A DNA stretch of 37,729 nucleotides from Smittium culicis (Eukaryota; Kickxellomycota; Harpellomycetes; Harpellales; Legeriomycetaceae): contig LSSN01000338.1 in the NCBI GenBank assembly GCA_001970855.1, positions 1-37,729 on the forward strand. The letters are read 5' to 3'. The first letter of the stretch is position 1. Each line of letters opens with the position of its first letter. Position numbers and translations under genes: made by a program. Under the pieces are notes generated by a model that did not search any database, had not been told where the DNA came from, and saw only the letters and a list, made by a program, of their open reading frames with translations. Below, one piece after another: positions 12,544 through 24,059 of this stretch.

Positions 12544-12744
12544 TTAAGAGATGAGGAGTTCGCCGTAGTTCTTGATGAAGTACACGGCAGACCCGAACAT
12601 GGCCACTGAGTAGCAGACGCCCAAATTTCCGGCCAACTTGTCAGCTGCTAGAACTTCCTCCCTGATAAATCGCGAGATCCACCACTGCGACTCATTGCCC
12701 GATGGCTGGTACCCTTTCGCCTCCCCTTCGTCGATGCTGTACAT
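12544..12744 (-). CDS. Small single-span membrane protein, possibly TOM6-like (copy A)
   Basis: The product has 66 residues: a polar, acidic N-terminal part (MYSIDEGEAKGYQPSGNESQ), an amphipathic segment with FIREEV, and one hydrophobic stretch (about residues 42-58, GVCYSVAMFGSAVYFIK) followed by a short tail ending in GELLIS. This layout is that of small tail-anchored mitochondrial outer-membrane proteins. The pattern SVAMFGSAVYF...GELL resembles, from memory, the C-terminus of fungal Tom6, an assembly factor of the TOM complex, but the match is weak. The ATG at 12744 is preceded by a TATA box 137 bp upstream and an AT-rich leader. The base composition is clearly higher in G and C than its surroundings and the frame is identical in copy B, which supports a real gene. 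An upstream exon joined at the CCAG before the ATG cannot be excluded. Confidence 0.65.
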   Translation of the reverse strand: MYSIDEGEAKGYQPSGNESQWWISRFIREEVLAADKLAGNLGVCYSVAMFGSAVYFIKNYGELLIS

Positions 12745-12880
12745 ATCCTGGTTAAAAGTTGGTTTATGTTTTTTCTTATTTATCTATTAGATTCAACTTT
12801 GAGCAGATTTGATAATAATAAATTTAAAAAAGATTCTATTATTTAGCTATTAACTTTTTCATTTATTTTTTAAAGTGTGG

Positions 12881-12889
12881 CTTTATATA
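12881..12889 (-). promoter_or_regulatory. TATA box of the small membrane-protein gene (copy A)
   Basis: On the minus strand the bases read TATATAAAG, a consensus-like TATA box, about 137 bp before the ATG at 12744. The DNA further upstream (13130-13300) is unusually GC-rich for this contig and may carry activator sites. The same site occurs in copy B at 14013-14021. Confidence 0.5.
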
Positions 12890-13320
12890 GTTCCCCTTTG
12901 CCAACAGTTTCTTAATAGCAATCCCCTCCCATCTTTGCCAATTTTTTTTTTATCTGAGCATCAAATTTTATTTATTGCATGTTTATGATTCGCTGGTGCA
13001 CTGATCTTAATCCGCAAACAGACCGTTTATTGATCAGCGAATAAATATTTTTTGTTTTAATTTTCTTGTTTTAATCGACATTTTATTGGTCAGAACTTTA
13101 ATTTCAGTTTTCAATGTGAGCAGCCTAATATTCACTAACCTCCCATCATCCGCTATCCAATCCCCCCCGCTCCAAATGCCAATATTTTTTGACGTAGAGA
13201 GCGAGAAAATATTGTTGCGCTAAATTTCCACGTCTCCGCGCATAACTAGCCGATATCAACACAAAATACCTCGAACTGGTCTGTAAAAGTCGATTAGCTT
13301 ACCCACTACTTTCCTTTTTT

Positions 13321-13466
13321 NNNNNNNNNNNNNNNNNNNNNNNNNNNNNNNNNNNNNNNNNNNNNNNNNNNNNNNNNNNNNNNNNNNNNNNNNNNNNNNN
13401 NNNNNNNNNNNNNNNNNNNNNNNNNNNNNNNNNNNNNNNNNNNNNNNNNNNNNNNNNNNNNNNNNN
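13321..13466. other. Assembly gap (146 N)
   Basis: A run of N separates the two copies of the 986-bp block. It begins within the T run after CTACTTTCC that in copy B continues as TTTTTTTT followed by AAAAAATAGAG, so the true sequence after copy A may simply be that at 14453 onward. Confidence 0.99.
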
Positions 13467-14452
13467 TCTGTTGCTACTAATCCTAATATATTTGACTACC
13501 AAGATCTATAAATTAAAATAAAAGCATAGCTTGCAAAAAACAATAAAAAAATCCATCCCAGAATTTAAAAAAAAAATCTAGTTGTTTGCAGAATGGCGTA
13601 TAAAAGCTGATGTATAACTGGAGGAGACATCACTAAAAAAAAAAACGAATCTCCTTTTCGTTCCATATCTGTAATTTAAGAGATGAGGAGTTCGCCGTAG
13701 TTCTTGATGAAGTACACGGCAGACCCGAACATGGCCACTGAGTAGCAGACGCCCAAATTTCCGGCCAACTTGTCAGCTGCTAGAACTTCCTCCCTGATAA
13801 ATCGCGAGATCCACCACTGCGACTCATTGCCCGATGGCTGGTACCCTTTCGCCTCCCCTTCGTCGATGCTGTACATATCCTGGTTAAAAGTTGGTTTATG
13901 TTTTTTCTTATTTATCTATTAGATTCAACTTTGAGCAGATTTGATAATAATAAATTTAAAAAAGATTCTATTATTTAGCTATTAACTTTTTCATTTATTT
14001 TTTAAAGTGTGGCTTTATATAGTTCCCCTTTGCCAACAGTTTCTTAATAGCAATCCCCTCCCATCTTTGCCAATTTTTTTTTTATCTGAGCATCAAATTT
14101 TATTTATTGCATGTTTATGATTCGCTGGTGCACTGATCTTAATCCGCAAACAGACCGTTTATTGATCAGCGAATAAATATTTTTTGTTTTAATTTTCTTG
14201 TTTAAATCGACATTTTATTGGTCAGAACTTTAATTTCAGTTTTCAATGTGAGCAGCCTAATATTCACTAACCTCCCATCATCCGCTATCCAATCCCCCCC
14301 GCTCCAAATGCCAATATTTTTTGACGTAGAGAGCGAGAAAATATTGTTGCGCTAAATTTCCACGTCTCCGCGCATAACTAGCCGATATCAACACAAAATA
14401 CCTCGAACTGGTCTGTAAAAGTCGATTAGCTTACCCACTACTTTCCTTTTTT
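13467..14452. repeat. Duplicated block, copy B (986 bp)
   Basis: This is the second copy of the block described at 12335-13320, starting at TCTGTTGCTACTAATCC immediately after the N gap and differing by one base seen by eye (A at 14204). It contains the second copy of the 66-residue gene and its TATA box, and continues without interruption into unique DNA at 14453. Confidence 0.9.
13676..13876 (-). CDS. Small single-span membrane protein, possibly TOM6-like (copy B)
   Basis: The predicted protein is identical in all 66 residues to the one at 12544-12744, with the same TATA box (14013-14021) and flanking sequence. If the duplication is an assembly artefact, this and copy A are one gene and copy B carries the complete upstream region. 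Its right flank (14240-14530) includes relatively GC-rich promoter-like sequence and the inverted pair CAATATTTT / AAAATATTG around the TTGACGTAGAGAGCG segment. Confidence 0.6.
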   Translation of the reverse strand: MYSIDEGEAKGYQPSGNESQWWISRFIREEVLAADKLAGNLGVCYSVAMFGSAVYFIKNYGELLIS

Positions 14453-17400
14453 TTAAAAAATAGAGTACATGCACGCTTCGAGAATCTCACAAATTCAACC
14501 AATTAAAAGCGCGCGAATGCTTCGGCCTTAACGCTAAATAAATATGAATATGAGCTATGTTTATGCACAAAATGCGAAGCTTTATACTGCTACAAATCAA
14601 CTATTTGCATCTCGCTTTACTTTTTGAATATTCTAGACTGCATATAGTTGTCTACTCATTATGCATATATATTAACAATTCCAAGTTTTTTTTGATTATT
14701 ATTTTAAATTGTATCCCTTTTATTTTTTTTTTATTTGCCCTTTTTTGTTGCTTTAAAAGATAAATACATTTATCTAAAGCTACCAAATATACTTTTGTAC
14801 TTTCCATAGTCATAATTTGGTATTTTACACGCATTACTGCTAATATTTGCTAATAGTTTAATAAAAATAATAATTACTACCATTTATACAGTCGCAAAAC
14901 TAATTGTAGTGAATAATAGTGAATAAAAAAATTAATATTGTAAATACTAGTCAAATTATTGTCGTCAACACTCAATAATATTTGCAAGTAGATACATTCG
15001 CGCTTATTACATGCACAATAAAATATTTTTCAAAAAAAAAAACGCAAGTTTTTTGGAAAATTATCAGGCGCATTGTTTATTTCAATTTCATTAATTCAAA
15101 CTTGTAGGTTCCAAAAAAATTTATTTGGATTCTAAATGTTTATAAAAAATTCTTGAATAATTTTATTTTCAGATATTCTTGTACTGCAACCTAATATTAT
15201 AAAACTTTATTATTCGATATGAACTATTTAAAAACGATATTAAAGCATAGAAACAATTTAAAACATTTATCAATCTTCTTAACCTATATAAATTTATCTT
15301 TTAGCTGGTTTCGATATTAAAACTAAGAATTTCAACAGCACATATCAGTAGAAATGATAAATTCTTTTCTTGTTTTTACCTTCTCATAAATATAAATACT
15401 TTTCGATAGTCGAATAATTTATAAAAAGTTTAAAATTTTCGAGAATAATGAGATATGTTTTTTAATTTATTTTTATATTTTATATCAATTCCAATTCCAA
15501 TTCCAAATGATATTTCGAGATATATTATAATTATTATTATGCTTTTATACAAACTTTATTTGAATTGGTGATCTATTAAAGCAATTAATATATTTTTATT
15601 TAATTAACTCTCTAAAACATGGTAATTCACTGTATACTAAATCATCATAATTTCATGAGTACAGAAATAAAAAAATTCATTTTCTACCGAATCAATTATA
15701 TTAGCTGAAATTTTTCCGACTTTTTTTTGTCTAATTTTTTTTCATACTATGGCCATAATTTAAATTTAGGATCTATCAACTTCTTTCATGGAGAAAAGTA
15801 AAAATAATTATGAGCTCATAATTATTTTATTAAAGCGAATTCATATTGAATACTTGGAAATTTCGTTTGTGCGCTATTAAAATCACTGAAAACTAAATCC
15901 ACTATTATATAAAAATACTTTATTTATTGTAACTGAAGTGTTATCTTGGTTTCTTCAAAGATTGGCAGTAGCACAAAAAAACTAATAAAAATGATATAAT
16001 ATCCTCATACTATATACAAGTTTTTTTTTTATTACTATATACTTACCAAATCATATTTATTTACCTATCTCAGGGTTCAAGAAGAATGGGATATGTCCAA
16101 AATCTAAAAAGATGAGATTTTATATCTCGAATTTACTAAAATACTTTGACTAAGAGTTATTTTTAAGAATTTTTTTTATTTTTTTTTTTTTAGAATTGAT
16201 TGATCAATTTTAATTGACGATGGCTAATAATTTTAAAATGACAAGTTATTTTTTAGTTATAGAATTTATAAATTGAAAAATATAAAATGATTTTTTTATA
16301 AGATCTAAAGTAAATAGAATAAGATCAATACGATTTATTCAAGTATCGTCTGAAATAATTTCAGGTGTGACTGAGATCAAATTTCTTTATTTTTTTTAAT
16401 CAATTCTTTCATTAATAAATTATTTTTAACTCAGAATTCTGGAGAAATTACACTTTGCGAAATTTAATAATAGTTTGGTAATAATAAGTTGTGCATATTC
16501 ATTGTAAAAAAAAACATAATTTTTTTCATGCTTTCTCTTGAATCCTAAAAAAAATTATAAAATATTATACTTGAATTTAGGGAATTAAATAATAGAAATT
16601 TATTAAATTTCAGAATTTTAATTAAAGACAATTTAAATTAATTTTGTTGAATATTCAGTAGAAAAACACCCAATTTCATACATACCGTGGCTTTACAACG
16701 ATTAAAAACCCATATAATACTCGTTTCATATATATACATATATATATATATGAAATTTTCTAAAAAATTTGCTGTTAAATAATAGATTTTTCTCTAGGAG
16801 GAAAAAACGAAAATGTTATTTAGAGTTTGAATCTAATAGTTTAAAGACCAATGTCTTGACAAATCCTAGTTTTTTTCCATATAACAAGCTCATTCTTCTG
16901 TTTCAAATTAAATACCTTTTTTTTGAAATTCCATTAATCGCGCTTGAACATTCATTAAAACTCTTCGACAAATTAAAATAAATGTGTTTTTTTATGAATT
17001 CAGCTTGCAATCCACAAATTTACTTTACCAAAGTGGTTGATCTAATTTAACATTTTTTAGAAACTTAATTATAAAAGGTATCTTAATTCTTATTGTAAGT
17101 TTAAATTGGCATTAATAAATATTAGCCAAATATGGATAGAAGTATATAATTAATTTGAGTTTTTTGAAATCAAATTCGCCATTTCCCCCCTTTTTTATTT
17201 AGTGTATTATTGACATATTAATTGTGCTGTATTTTTACTAGAAAGAAAAGTGATTAAACAAAGTACATACACCCTCAAAATTATGAAAATAACTAAGGGA
17301 TTTTTATATAGAAGTTTTTTTTAAATATTATAAATTATACTGTAAAATTTTCAGGATTAGATCCAATAAATAAATATCGATAATTAGGATAAATTATAAT

Positions 17401-17849
17401 GAATAAGAATTAAATAAGTGATATTAATAGATTATTCGATATGTAAAAATTACTCCAAGGTATCTAAAGTGGTATAATTATTAGTTCTGACGTCTATATT
17501 TAATTTCTTGGCATAATTAATTTTCATAAAATGAACGCAAAGTATTGGAAATTAAATAAATTTTATGCTGGTAATTTTTTGGAATAAATTATTTAATCCA
17601 TAATTAAGATTTCTAGCTAATATGTTACAAACATCTAATCTTTAGATGTTATATAGTATACAGTCTACTATTTCATCTTTATTATTGCTATTTATATAAT
17701 ATAAAATCACTTTGTTTCAAAATTTATTTGTATATAATATATAAAAATGGTAGAGAAACAGAACTAAAAATATTACAAAATTTAAATTAATTTCTAAGTA
17801 TTAGACCAAAAGCTCAAAAAATGGATCAGTAGCTTTTAATTAGAGAAGA
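14453..17849. other. AT-rich spacer without supportable genes
   Basis: The first 90 bases still have moderate G and C content (GCACGCTTCGAGAATC, AAAGCGCGCGAATGC), then the DNA becomes very AT-rich. Short frames at 14557-14763 and 16769-16981 look like chance. Simple repeats include three tandem CAATTC-like units at about 15485-15505 and a TA-rich tract at 16726-16760 flanked by TTTCATATA and TATATGAAA. A perfect 28-bp palindrome lies at 15801-15828. No RNA gene was recognised. Confidence 0.5.
15801..15828. repeat. Perfect 28-bp palindrome without spacer
   Basis: The arm AAAATAATTATGAG is followed immediately by its exact reverse complement, with the centre at GAG|CTC. Complementarity stops beyond 28 bp. 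A perfect spacer-free palindrome of this length is longer than expected by chance even in AT-rich DNA. It could bind a dimeric protein, extrude as a cruciform, or mark a breakpoint. No gene is close enough to suggest a function. Confidence 0.7.
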
Positions 17850-20800
17850 TGCGCTAGATGTGTATCCATGATAGATTGAAGATCAGATTTCAGCTATTCA
17901 ACCGGATAGAAATTAAAATTCAGAGCTTTTCGAATTAATGAGCAGTATGCAACTCGAATTACAAAACATTATTTCAGATCTGAATACAACAAAATTATTT
18001 AAAAAAAAAAAAGCACTCCAATAATATAAAAGGATTCTTGAGAAGAAGCTGGACTCAGTAAAAGGGTGTAATTTATTAGAACTGCTTCCTTAGAGATTAA
18101 AAAAAAATAAATATAGAAATTAGCTAACTATTGGATGAGGAGGGGGGGAGCAACAAGATTTTAATTTCGTCCTTACACATTCTGCATGGATAGACTTATT
18201 CAATAACAGGTAAAGAAATAACACAGCACAAGCTCAAAAGTAACCATTTTATAATTTCGACTCTGGATAAAAAATGTGAAAGGCTACATCTTAAAGTATA
18301 ACTATAATCAAAATTTTGAAAAGAATTAAATCATATTATCAGATTTGAGTTTAAATTCTAAAAAATTCCAAAAAAGAGCAAATCGAATCAATATACGAGA
18401 ACTAGAAACATTAATAGATATCTTAAATCAGTATTATCGAAACTTGTGCATATTATAATTGAATCATCTCGAAAATTAAATCTGTAAATATAAGTCATAA
18501 TTAAATTATGTAACTTTTATAATATAATTAGATAAACCACAAATCGAAAACCCCAATGCGCCTATATCCGATCTCGTTAGTTGGCCAAACCTATTGACCC
18601 ACCACATAACTGCATAAATACCTAGTCCACTATCGACCCTCATCTAATACATAAATAGGCAGCATAATCCTTTCCTATATAATTTTATATTGTTCATCAA
18701 CAACTATAATCTTTTATACCATAATCTACTTAACTTACAGCTACAATAAAATGAATAAAACCTTGACTTTAAACTATAGTCTTCTTAATTTTATTATACC
18801 TTCATCGTGACTATCTAAACATAAAATCAAATTAAAACTAATTTATCAACGAAATCATATCAGTTGTCAAAATAAAGTTGAAGCGAAACGTATAATTTTC
18901 CAATCTACTTTTGCTAGACGCAAATAAAAATTAAATAAAACCATTCATACCTATCCTAAAGATATAACTATTTCAATGTTTTAAAATAAGCTAATTGAAC
19001 AGCACGACGATCCGAGAATTTGATTTATTAACAAAACAAGTATAAGCTCTTAACTAAACTGCCTGAAAAAAAAAAAATCTGATGATGATTTTTTGATGGC
19101 ATTAAAAATTATTAAAGATACAAAATAATATAGAGAAAGAAAAGTAAGATGAAATTAAAGATTTTTTAGCAGCAAAAAAACTTTTGGTGAAGGTAAACTA
19201 GACCTCTCAAAAAATAGTATAAAAAAACGGAAAATTTTTAGAAAAAAATATATAGAAAATTGAATTATAGCTATAAGGTTTTCAAAAATGTAGTGTTGAT
19301 AAAAAAAAAGACTGATTATTATTTTTTTAATAATCCAAAAACGTTTTCTCAGATGTTGAAATACTAGAAGGAGTCGGATAAAGATCTGAAACAGTAAAAT
19401 TTGGTAATAGTGTGTCACCAAATTTAAACCCAAGCCTCGATTCTGTAGTCCAGTAAAGAATTTATTTGTCAAAATTATACCTCAAAAGTATAAAAAAATT
19501 GAATTTTAGATTTTATTATAAATCAGGGATAATAAAAAACAAAACCACTTAACGACATTATAATCTCACTCCCTCACTCTCCTCTACTTTATAGAAAATT
19601 TTTAAAGAGGACCAATTAGATAGATTAAACCCTAAAACCTAGGATGAAAATAAAAAAATATAAGCGTTCCTACAAAAGTATTCAGATCGAAACTGTTTAT
19701 AATAGTTCTGAAAACGAGAAATCCCAGATTTGAGATACAGTGGTAATCTAAAGAGAGTAAACAACGGGTAAAACTAATACGTTGAGAGATAAATATAAAA
19801 CCACTTAACTAATTAAAGAAATTTCATTTATAGATAAAAAACAAATTAATCACTTTCCTGGGAGGTACACCTTTTAAACTAGTAAGTATACTCAAGGAAA
19901 TGTAAATGACCTAGAAGTTTCCATAAAAGATATAATAATCAACTACGCAAAATATAAACCAGTTTTGAGAATGCAAAAATTAATAAAACTCTTTTTGAAG
20001 TTTAAAACTCAATGGAACCTCGAGAAAGATAAAAATTAATTAATAAATAAAATATATAAAAAAAAAACTTTTTATTGAAACCATCTAATACTCAGAAGAG
20101 CATAAATATTTGATTATCCCATAATATAATGGTCTAGGTATATGCGATGTAGCTAAAACTTTAAATAATAAATTATAAAATATAGACGAGGTCATAGAAA
20201 TCACAACTCTTAAACATATATCTATTAATACATAAACATCAAAGATCAATAAATTAATTTTTAAAAAAAAAATACCAATAATATTCCTTAAATAATGAAA
20301 GTTATGACTGTTATAGTACTGATCCTGTGGAAATGGGCTAATTAAATATACACTTTATTAATTCCGATCATATGAAATATCTATTAATTGATCTAAAAAT
20401 TAAATAAGGTAAAAAAAGTAAGCGCATTATAAATTAGTAATCCTAAAAAAAAAGAGAGATATTTTTATTCAAGATTAAAATGATATAGAAAGTTATATAT
20501 TAAAAAATTTCGCAAACTTTTCAATTTCACAAGCAAGTACCATCGACTGAAAATGAAAAAACAGAAATTAAGAAATTAAGAAAATCAAAAACAAGACACA
20601 ATTACAGCATATATCGAAAATGATAATAAAAAGGAGATATAAAGTGCTAAAAATATTTCCAATTTTATGCTCATTAAGGACACACCGCATAATAGGTATA
20701 CGAACATGACTGCCGTTAAAAAAAAAGACCCCAATTCTAAAGTAACAAGTAACACTAGGAGATTATTAATAAATAATTTACAGTTAAAAATAAAAAAATT

Positions 20801-22560
20801 GAGATGTTAGATATAAATGATGAATGTTAAAGAAATTTTTTTACATATTTAGAATAAATATTCCAAACAATCCAAGCTGCAAAAAAAATTCGAATATGGT
20901 GCTAACCAGATAAAACGCCTTAAAAGTAAAGAAAAAATTGACGACTTATCATTTTTTGGGACAATGAATCAAATAAATACTAACAAAGTTATGGTAATCG
21001 GATAAATAGATATAGATGAAAAGAACGAATTAAAAATTTATAAAAAACAGTCAATTTGGGACGGCCGAAGCTTCCCTCAACTAATTTCCCCCAAGAATAA
21101 TCTAATTAATATGATACTAATGAATTAAATGAACATAAAATTTATTTGAAAGAAATTGTGGCTTTTTTCATGCTTAAAAATAATAATAAAATCAGAAATC
21201 TTTTGCCTGCAAGAAATAAATATTAAAGAATATAATTTACCATTTTCACCCAATTATTCAAGCGAAAAGATATCATATAAAAAAATTCAAAACAAAAAAA
21301 GAATTAATAATAATGATTAAAAAAATATAAAAAAATAAACTTGTTTTGAAGGTAGAGCAAATTATACTAAAATTCAATTGACCAATAACAAAAAGATTAA
21401 GTTGAAAACTTGTATCTTCCCAACAGTGAAAAAGATTAAAGAGTTTTATTGGAATTAATTAGCAAAAATTTATTATAAATGTAAAAAAAGATTAGTAAAT
21501 CATAATGATAAAGACATAAATTTGGTAAAAGATGAAAATCGTGATATGCTAACCCCAAAAATTATAAAAAAAGCGAAAGTATAGAAAAAATAATAATAAA
21601 ACTAAATCTTAAAATATAATTGGCGAATCATTATTAGTCTAAATAGTTCATATATGATCAAAATACTATGGCAGATAAAAGTCTAAAATGAACTACATTT
21701 ACGAACCAAACTATATCTTCAATAAATGTTCCATCAAGGATATTAGCTCGACAGAATTAAAAAACATAAACATATAACTTTTAACATATAAAATTGATCA
21801 ACTGAAAAAAATCAACAATAATGAGTGCTGGAAGCTGGAATCTGGAAGCTAAAAACAAAATGTCTCTTTATATAATACGTTTCTAATAATTTACTGTAAA
21901 CTATATATTCCTCGTGTAATTATCTACCAGATTGTAGTAATATAAAAATAAATAAGCAAAAAAACCTACTTTAAGAATAGTAGGCTTCAAAAAATTTAAT
22001 TAGAGAAAAAAAATAAAATATATTATAATTTATTAAAAATGGAGCTAAAAGCTTCAAGTCTCGCAAGTTATATAATAAAGAAATAACTATAAATAAAATA
22101 GCAGTAAAAAAAAGAACATATATGAGCTAATAATAACATTACTCTCTAATTAGGTATAAAAAAAAGAAAGATCGATTAAATAATTTTTTATCTATTGAAA
22201 ACAAAAGAAAAAAAGAAAAAAGCTGAGCTGGTATATAAGAATGACCATCCAAAACTTAATAGATTATAAATTAAAATATTTTTTTAAAATTCTATTCTAA
22301 GATATTTTAAAATTTAATAACTTGCAATAATAGACAGCCAATTCAATTTAGATAATTTAAAAATAAAATAATAACAATAGAGTCAAAATAGCTAGAAAAA
22401 GAAATATATATTGAAGAAATTATGTTATTGTTGATCTAAATCTTTAAAAAGAAGATTAATTCATAATATATGAGAGTAGAAATAATATTTTTACTAAATT
22501 ATAGTATAATACTAAAAAAAAACTACAAAAAAATAAAAATAACCGAATAAAATGAACTAG
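17850..22560 (+). mobile_element. Degenerate LINE-like (non-LTR) retrotransposon relic
   Basis: Over this stretch the plus strand is A-rich and carries many long but broken coding traces in shifting frames, as expected of a decayed element. The left part includes a coiled-coil-like trace near 17930-18060 (LMSSMQLELQNIISDLN, then YKRILEKKLDSVKG), suggestive of an ORF1/gag-like protein. The right part contains a recognisable endonuclease of the exonuclease-endonuclease-phosphatase fold (listed separately). A reverse transcriptase would be expected after 21800, where only weak traces remain before the DIRS-like relic begins. Limits are set from composition and traces, not from terminal repeats. 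Assignment to LINE rests on the endonuclease motifs; the clade is unknown. Confidence 0.5.
21150..21570 (+). pseudogene. LINE endonuclease domain, broken
   Basis: Reading across frames gives EIFCLQEINIKE near 21195-21230, matching the D-I-x-CLQET motif that carries the catalytic Glu of LINE apurinic-type endonucleases. It is followed by IKLKTCIFPTVKKIKEFYWN at about 21394-21460, where the family has a strand, a Y/F-P turn and a helix ending in FY. Next comes DINLVKDENRDMLTP at about 21512-21556, which aligns with the family GDFN-x-V-x-D-x-x-x-D-R motif with the Gly and Phe altered. Order and spacing fit the family. Stop codons and frameshifts mean it cannot be functional. Confidence 0.6.
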
Positions 22561-22583
22561 AAAAAAAATTTATTATTAAATTT

Positions 22584-22612
22584 ATAAGTGCATCTTAATG
22601 TGATGCACTTAT
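22584..22612. repeat. Perfect hairpin at the 3' edge of the DIRS-like relic
   Basis: ATAAGTGCATC (22584-22594) and its exact reverse complement (22602-22612) enclose the seven-base loop TTAATGT. It lies about 135 bp beyond the tyrosine-recombinase stop codon, just where A-rich LINE-like DNA gives way to the DIRS-like relic. It may be part of the element's terminal structure or an RNA 3' end hairpin. A second weaker pair, CCTCTCT near 22661 and AGAGAGG near 22729, lies between it and the gene end. Confidence 0.65.
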
Positions 22613-22746
22613 CATCTTTCATAAAATGAAATAGGAACAGGTGGGTAGTGCTTAGTATTTAACCTCTCTCATAAAATATAAATCGATCTTTTCTATAAAG
22701 ATATCAATCAATTATATCATTAAATCTCAGAGAGGAGACATATTAG

Positions 22747-23760
22747 CTACTGCAGAGGCATTATATACTCTATCAGGTTACTATTAGAACCGCTTGAGAG
22801 TCTATAGTATGATTCAAACATAGAATAGTTTGAGAGAAAAAAAAGTACTTGTAGCGATATCTTCAGCAAACACCCCCTGAATAAAATACTATACTAGCTA
22901 TTATCGCGCGTGAATTTGGTATTGGGGAATTTGGTAGGTAGATTATAAGCTCAGATAGCGATTAAATGCAAATAGTAATACTATCAACTATAAGAGGTTT
23001 AGAGTATTTCTTTAAGTATCTTATTATTCTTTTAAAAAGAATATTACCGTTTTATATATGTGATCTCGGACAGGAAATCTGAGAAATTCATGTTTTATAC
23101 ATTTATCAAGTATAAACTGGGCACGAAATTCGATTTTTATATCTACTGATCTAACATGGACGTATTATCGGCCGCACTTGACGCTTCTTCTTCAGGGGAA
23201 ACTATTGTTAAATTCACAACATCTTGTGAGTTAAAATACCTGAAATTGTCTATGAAGTGTATTTCTGACGCGCGTATAAACCCTGAAACGGAAAATAGCA
23301 AGTATTTTTTTGATGAAAGTTTCTTTTAGGATAGCATATCTGCTAAGAACCAGCCTCGAATAGTATTTATCTCCAGTTTGATATCGATAGAATGCCAGAT
23401 AAAAGAAGCAATTGAGGAATCGTAAAGAGTAGCAAAGAATTCCTTAAGAATATTAGTGTTATTAATTATTTATGGATTATTCACAAATAAAAATATAAAT
23501 GTTTATTAAGATCATGATTTGATACTTATAAATTTGTCTCACGGTTTAATTAAACCAGGTAATTTACTATCTGCGGTGTGGATATCTCAGTTGTGATATC
23601 GCTAATGGTTCTCAATTAAAAAAAAGTTGTTTTACATGATAATACCCGGATTTACTTTTTCTAAGTTTTTCTTTGGAAAATAGATTGTAAATGATAATTT
23701 TTGGAAAAAATTGTACTTTTAGGGATTGCCGCTAATTCCCCAAACCATCAAATTACATTG
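22747..23760 (-). pseudogene. DIRS-type tyrosine recombinase, broken
   Basis: Tyrosine recombinases of DIRS elements cut and join DNA through a catalytic Tyr and an Arg-His-Arg set. Here an N-terminal trace VWGISGNP appears near 23715-23745. The box containing the first catalytic Arg reads SVSGFIRASEIHFIDNF (about 23238-23300), matching the family pattern G-F-x-R-x-S-E/D-I. A later box, SRAIIASIVFYSGG (about 22877-22915), corresponds to the H-x-x-R helix. The final open segment NYSMFESYYRLSSGSN ends near a TAG at 22747-22749; its YYR (22801-22809) supplies the expected nucleophile region. Several stops and frameshifts separate the boxes. Confidence 0.7.
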
Positions 23761-24059
23761 TATGTTCTCTAAAGGATAAGATTATCCACATTTAAGGTCA
23801 GGATTCATCTATTTAACCTATAATAGAAGCTGATGAAAGATCAATAGAATGAATATGTTGAGAAAAATGGTCGCTAATTTCAATAGTGGTGTTATCGGAG
23901 TTATGATAAGTCTGTTCTGCATGAAATTCTGTACTGCTTGTGATATCAAGTTCAATGGAGAGAATGCGTATGGATCCCTCTATTCTACCTAAGTTAACAT
24001 CAGTTAATTCAATGAGACACCATTTTTTAATGAAAACTAGCTGTAATATGCTTAATCTT

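Larger units (their letters stand above)
12335..13320. repeat. Duplicated block, copy A (986 bp)
   Basis: The bases from 12335 to the edge of the N gap reappear at 13467-14452 with a constant offset of 1132 bp. I found a single difference by eye: T at 13072 versus A at 14204. Homopolymer lengths that I compared also agree. The unit length equals the block plus the gap (986 + 146), so the gap sits exactly where copy A stops and copy B starts. This pattern is typical of two contig ends that overlap but were not merged; a true recent tandem duplication is the alternative. Confidence 0.9.

Noticed and set aside
13299..13502. Minus-strand open frame across the N gap
   Set aside because: Most of it is untranslatable N; it is an artefact.
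16769..16981. 70-codon frame beginning with a basic segment
   Set aside because: No family match, AT-driven composition, isolated in a gene-free spacer.
19155..19472. 105-codon minus-strand frame rich in Phe and Ile
   Set aside because: It is the complement of the A-rich LINE-like relic; coding traces and endonuclease motifs are on the plus strand.
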